Assembly (NCBI RefSeq): GCF_014199615.1
Contig: NZ_JACHOB010000001.1
Span: 930,001-994,000 of the forward strand
Length of the DNA: 64,000 nucleotides
DNA from: Parvularcula dongshanensis
Lineage (GTDB): Bacteria; Pseudomonadota; Alphaproteobacteria; Caulobacterales; Parvularculaceae
Direction: 5' to 3'
This document shows, one piece after another, positions 61,426-64,000 of this stretch. The translations under genes and the position numbers were made by a program. Under the pieces are notes generated by a model. It did no database searches and had not been told where the DNA came from. It saw only the letters and a list, made by a program, of their open reading frames with translations. Position 1 is the first letter of the stretch; each line of letters starts with the position of its first letter.

Positions 61426-63615
61426 TCAGAACGACAGTTCGGCGCTGAGGCCCCAAGTCCGGGGGGGCGACCGGAAGGTGTCGTAGCCGATGAAGCCGTA
61501 GCCGGAGACGGCGACGTCCTCGTTCGTCAGGTTGCGGCTCCAGAGCGAAACGCGTGCGCCCCGCGGCAAGGTCAGGCCGACCTCGGCGTTGAGCATGGTG
61601 TAGGCCTCCTGGCGCCGTTCCGTCAGGCCTTCCGCGTCCAGGTAGAAGCCGCTCGAATGCTTCGCGTCGGCGCGGGCGAAGAGACCGAATCCTTCCGCAA
61701 GCGGTCTTTCGTAGGATGCGGCGAGGACTGCCGTGACGTCCGAAGCGAAGGGCAAGGAGTTGCCGCCGAACGCCTCGTTGGCGCCGGCGCCTTGCTGGAT
61801 CTCGGTATCGAGCAGCGTCACGCTGCCCTCCACCTCGAAGCCTTCGAAGAGCCTCAGCGCCGCGCTCGCCTCGGCGCCCCAGACCTCGGCCGCGTCGAGG
61901 TTCGACAGCGAGTTCGAGACGATGACGCCGCCGTCCGGCTGGGGGAAGTCGACGAAGATGCGGGCCTGCGGATCGTCATAGTCCTGATGGAACAAGGCGC
62001 CCTCGATCCGCGCGACGCCGACGCGCCCTTTGTAGCCGAGCTCCAGCGCGCCCACCGTCTCGGCACCGAACAGGCCCTCGTCTTGGTAGTGGCCCGCATT
62101 GTTCGCGACCTCGCCGTTGAAGCCGCCCGACTTGTAGCCCGTCGCGTAGGACAGGTAGACGGTCTGCGACGGCGCCACCCGCCAGCGCAGGGCCCCGTTT
62201 CCGGTCAGCCGGTCGTCCTCGATCACGTTCGAGCCCACCGCCGCGCCGAGTCCGTCACGGTCGTTATAAGCGCGCGTGCCGTCGGCGAAGAGGTGGATGC
62301 CGAAGCCCTCGCCCTCGATCCGCTCGTAGGTCCAGCGCCCGCCCAGGGTTAGCGTCAGAGTGTCCGTCACCATCACGTCGTTGCTCGTGAAGACGGCCGC
62401 GGTCCGGCGATCCTGATTGATTCGCGTCAGCAGGCTGAGGACTTGTGAATCCGAGGCCGGGGTCGGCCCGACCCGGCCCGGCGCACCGACGTACGGGCAG
62501 GTGCCCGTTTGCGCCGCGCGGTCGAGCGCGCCGCACCAGATCAGGTAATCCTGGGCGAAGTCGTCAGCCGATCCGTGGAGGCCGATCATGGTGGACAGTC
62601 GGCCGAAGGTCCGACTGCCGCGCAACTCCTCGCTCCACTGAAAGAAGTTCCGGTCGTAGGACAGGTTCGCGTTGAGATTCGGATCGCCGTAAGGCGCGGG
62701 CGTCCCGTCGAAGTCGAAGCCGTAATCCTGACTGTAGGCTTCGTAGGCGGTCAGCGAGAAGAGGTCCCAGCCGCCCGCTTCGCCGGAGAGCTCGAGCCGT
62801 CCGCCCCAGAAGTCGTTGTCCGTGTCCCGCACACCGTCGGCGCCGACGGCGATCTCGTGGTCCGCAAGATCAAGCGTGTCGTTGCGCGGCGAGGCGTTGA
62901 CGCCGCCCTCGTGCTCGTAGTGGCCGGAGAGAAGGACCTCGACGCCGCCCTCGCGTAGAACGCTGCCGCGCAGGCCGAACGCCTCGCGGACGCCGCCCGC
63001 CTCGCGCGGACCTGCGACGTTGTCGAGGAACGGCCCCTGTCGCAGGACCCGGCCTGCGAGCCGGCCGTAGACGCCCTCCGCCAGCTGCGTCCCGCCGGCG
63101 GCTTCGACGTCCGCGTAGCCTTTGTTGCCCGCCCCAACGCGGAGTGAGCCAGGCTGGTCCGGTCCCGGCCGGACGCTGACGAAGTCGATCGCGCCGCTCG
63201 AGGCGTTGCGGCCGTAGAGCGTGCCCTGCGGTTCTTTCAGGACCTCGGCCCGGGCGAGATCGTAGAGCAGAAAGCCCGTCTGTACGTTGGTCGCGAGGAA
63301 GACGCCGTCGCGATAGACCGCCGCCGCCCCGGGGGTCAGCGCCTGGTGATCCACCGCGCCGATGCCGCGGATCTGGAAGACGGGCTGGCTGCCGTTCGCT
63401 ACCGCGACCTGCACGCCGGAGAGAAGGCTCGCCACGTCCTCGGCACCGCGCAGCCTGCCTGGCTCCTCACCGAGCGTAAGGACGTCCACGCTGGCGGGGA
63501 TATCTTCGATCGCAGCGGCCGTCTTCGTCGCGGTGACGACGATGGTGTCGGCTTCTTGCGCGAGGGTCGGCGTAGCGAGAAGAGCGAAGGCGAGCGGCGG
63601 CAAGCGTCGGAGCAC
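61426..63615 (-). CDS. TonB-dependent outer-membrane receptor
   Basis: 729 residues. Signal peptide (LAFALLATPTLAQ) and TonB box TIVVTATKT at about 23-31. Plug domain with ASVDVLTLGEEPGRLRGAED and GAVDHQALTPGAAAVYRDGVF near 85-105, then a 22-strand barrel ending in LSAELSF with terminal Phe. The plug and GRNASSGAIDFVSVRPG (about 138) resemble receptors for sugars or terpenoid-like compounds, but the ligand cannot be set. No transporter partner lies adjacent. Confidence 0.93.
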   Translation of the reverse strand: MLRRLPPLAFALLATPTLAQEADTIVVTATKTAAAIEDIPASVDVLTLGEEPGRLRGAEDVASLLSGVQVAVANGSQPVFQIRGIGAVDHQALTPGAAAVYRDGVFLATNVQTGFLLYDLARAEVLKEPQGTLYGRNASSGAIDFVSVRPGPDQPGSLRVGAGNKGYADVEAAGGTQLAEGVYGRLAGRVLRQGPFLDNVAGPREAGGVREAFGLRGSVLREGGVEVLLSGHYEHEGGVNASPRNDTLDLADHEIAVGADGVRDTDNDFWGGRLELSGEAGGWDLFSLTAYEAYSQDYGFDFDGTPAPYGDPNLNANLSYDRNFFQWSEELRGSRTFGRLSTMIGLHGSADDFAQDYLIWCGALDRAAQTGTCPYVGAPGRVGPTPASDSQVLSLLTRINQDRRTAAVFTSNDVMVTDTLTLTLGGRWTYERIEGEGFGIHLFADGTRAYNDRDGLGAAVGSNVIEDDRLTGNGALRWRVAPSQTVYLSYATGYKSGGFNGEVANNAGHYQDEGLFGAETVGALELGYKGRVGVARIEGALFHQDYDDPQARIFVDFPQPDGGVIVSNSLSNLDAAEVWGAEASAALRLFEGFEVEGSVTLLDTEIQQGAGANEAFGGNSLPFASDVTAVLAASYERPLAEGFGLFARADAKHSSGFYLDAEGLTERRQEAYTMLNAEVGLTLPRGARVSLWSRNLTNEDVAVSGYGFIGYDTFRSPPRTWGLSAELSF

Positions 63616-63687
63616 GGGCGGAAGCGTCCTGGTTGGCGGAATGGGATCATGCCCGGTAGGGCGCGCCGCCTTGTCTGTGAACCCTTG

Positions 63688-64000
63688 CTACGCCTGTTCT
63701 TTCCGGTCCCAGCGCTCGATCCGCGCGTCGTGGTCGTTGCGCCCGTCCGAAGCGACGCGGCGCAGAGGGGTGACCGTCCAGTCCGCCTCGTCCAGGGGCG
63801 GGAAGCGCGTGTCGCCCTCGACCTCGGCTTCGATCACGGTGAGGTAGATCCGGTCCGCTCTCGGCAGGGCCTCGGCGTAGACCGCGCCGCCGCCGATGAC
63901 GCAGACCTCGTCCGCGCCCGTCTCCGCGCCCCATTCGTTCGCGAGGGCGAGGCCGTCCTCGATCGTGCTCGCGACCTGGACGCCGCCCGGGGCGAAGTCC
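63688..64000 (-). CDS. folA: Dihydrofolate reductase, C-terminal part (runs off window)
   Basis: The last 103 codons end at TAG 63688-63690; the start lies beyond base 64000. DEVCVIGGGAVYAEALPRAD followed by RIYLTVIEAEVEGDTRFPPL is the FolA signature in the second half of the enzyme, and ERWDRKEQA forms the tail. It reduces dihydrofolate to tetrahydrofolate with NADPH. 72 bp upstream of the TonB receptor on the same strand. Confidence 0.92.
   Translation of the reverse strand, partial: DFAPGGVQVASTIEDGLALANEWGAETGADEVCVIGGGAVYAEALPRADRIYLTVIEAEVEGDTRFPPLDEADWTVTPLRRVASDGRNDHDARIERWDRKEQA

Overview
The window is a single, densely coded stretch of high-GC (roughly two thirds G+C) bacterial chromosome with no insertion sequences, phage genes, rRNA or CRISPR arrays. 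It reads as an alphaproteobacterium, probably of the Parvularculales/Maricaulales type. The signs are a GTTC-N7-GTTC LexA box in front of imuA-imuB-dnaE2, a DUF1476 (ATP synthase zeta-type) gene beside purC-purS, an lpxC-bamD pair, a zwf-pgl-edd Entner-Doudoroff operon, and a fused N-acetylglutamate synthase/kinase. The taxon is an inference from gene content. Gene junctions very often use 4-base GTGA or ATGA overlaps, so many operons look translationally coupled.

Layout. 1-8.3 kb: a DUF938 methyltransferase, tRNA-Gly(CCC), a multi-PAS hybrid histidine kinase broken by two stops and three frameshifts, an NhaC-type antiporter with an M19 dipeptidase, and a MscS channel. 8.3-17.6 kb: a nine-gene, fully overlapping minus-strand operon. 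It holds an inositol-phosphate synthase, HD protein, methyltransferase, Gfo/Idh oxidoreductase, zinc-ribbon/metallo-beta-lactamase protein, YcaO enzyme, TIM-barrel isomerase, GT4 glycosyltransferase and PIG-L deacetylase. I recognise no described pathway with this set; it is the best candidate for an undescribed biosynthetic system. A perfect 18-bp palindrome lies upstream, facing a divergent GST gene. 18.4-25.9 kb: a 580-bp gene-free stretch, an aminotransferase, and the LexA-controlled mutasome imuA-imuB-dnaE2.

25.9-33.4 kb: arginine synthesis by the N-acetylcitrulline route (argF', argG, argE', argAB, argC, with argH divergent). A small lipoprotein gene is embedded in it. In front of argF' is what reads as a classical attenuator: a 15-codon leader peptide with seven Arg codons, an 11-bp antiterminator pairing, and an intrinsic terminator just before the argF' ribosome binding site. 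33.4-42.1 kb: ugd, a four-gene GT2/acyl-CoA-dehydrogenase/PIG-L/NodS-like operon, and zwf-pgl-edd.

42.1-53.9 kb: envelope genes (VWA lipoprotein, TMEM175-like protein, autotransporter, PQQ-type sugar dehydrogenase, small membrane protein and lipoprotein), then murL-murD2, the alternative D-glutamate route to peptidoglycan known from Xanthomonas, then an XRE regulator facing a small ORF. 53.9-64 kb: gph, glmU-glmS, lpxC, bamD, purC-purS, a DUF1476 gene, a TonB-dependent receptor and the C-terminal end of folA. Several genes converge on UDP-GlcNAc, lipid A and peptidoglycan (glmU, glmS, lpxC, murD2, murL).
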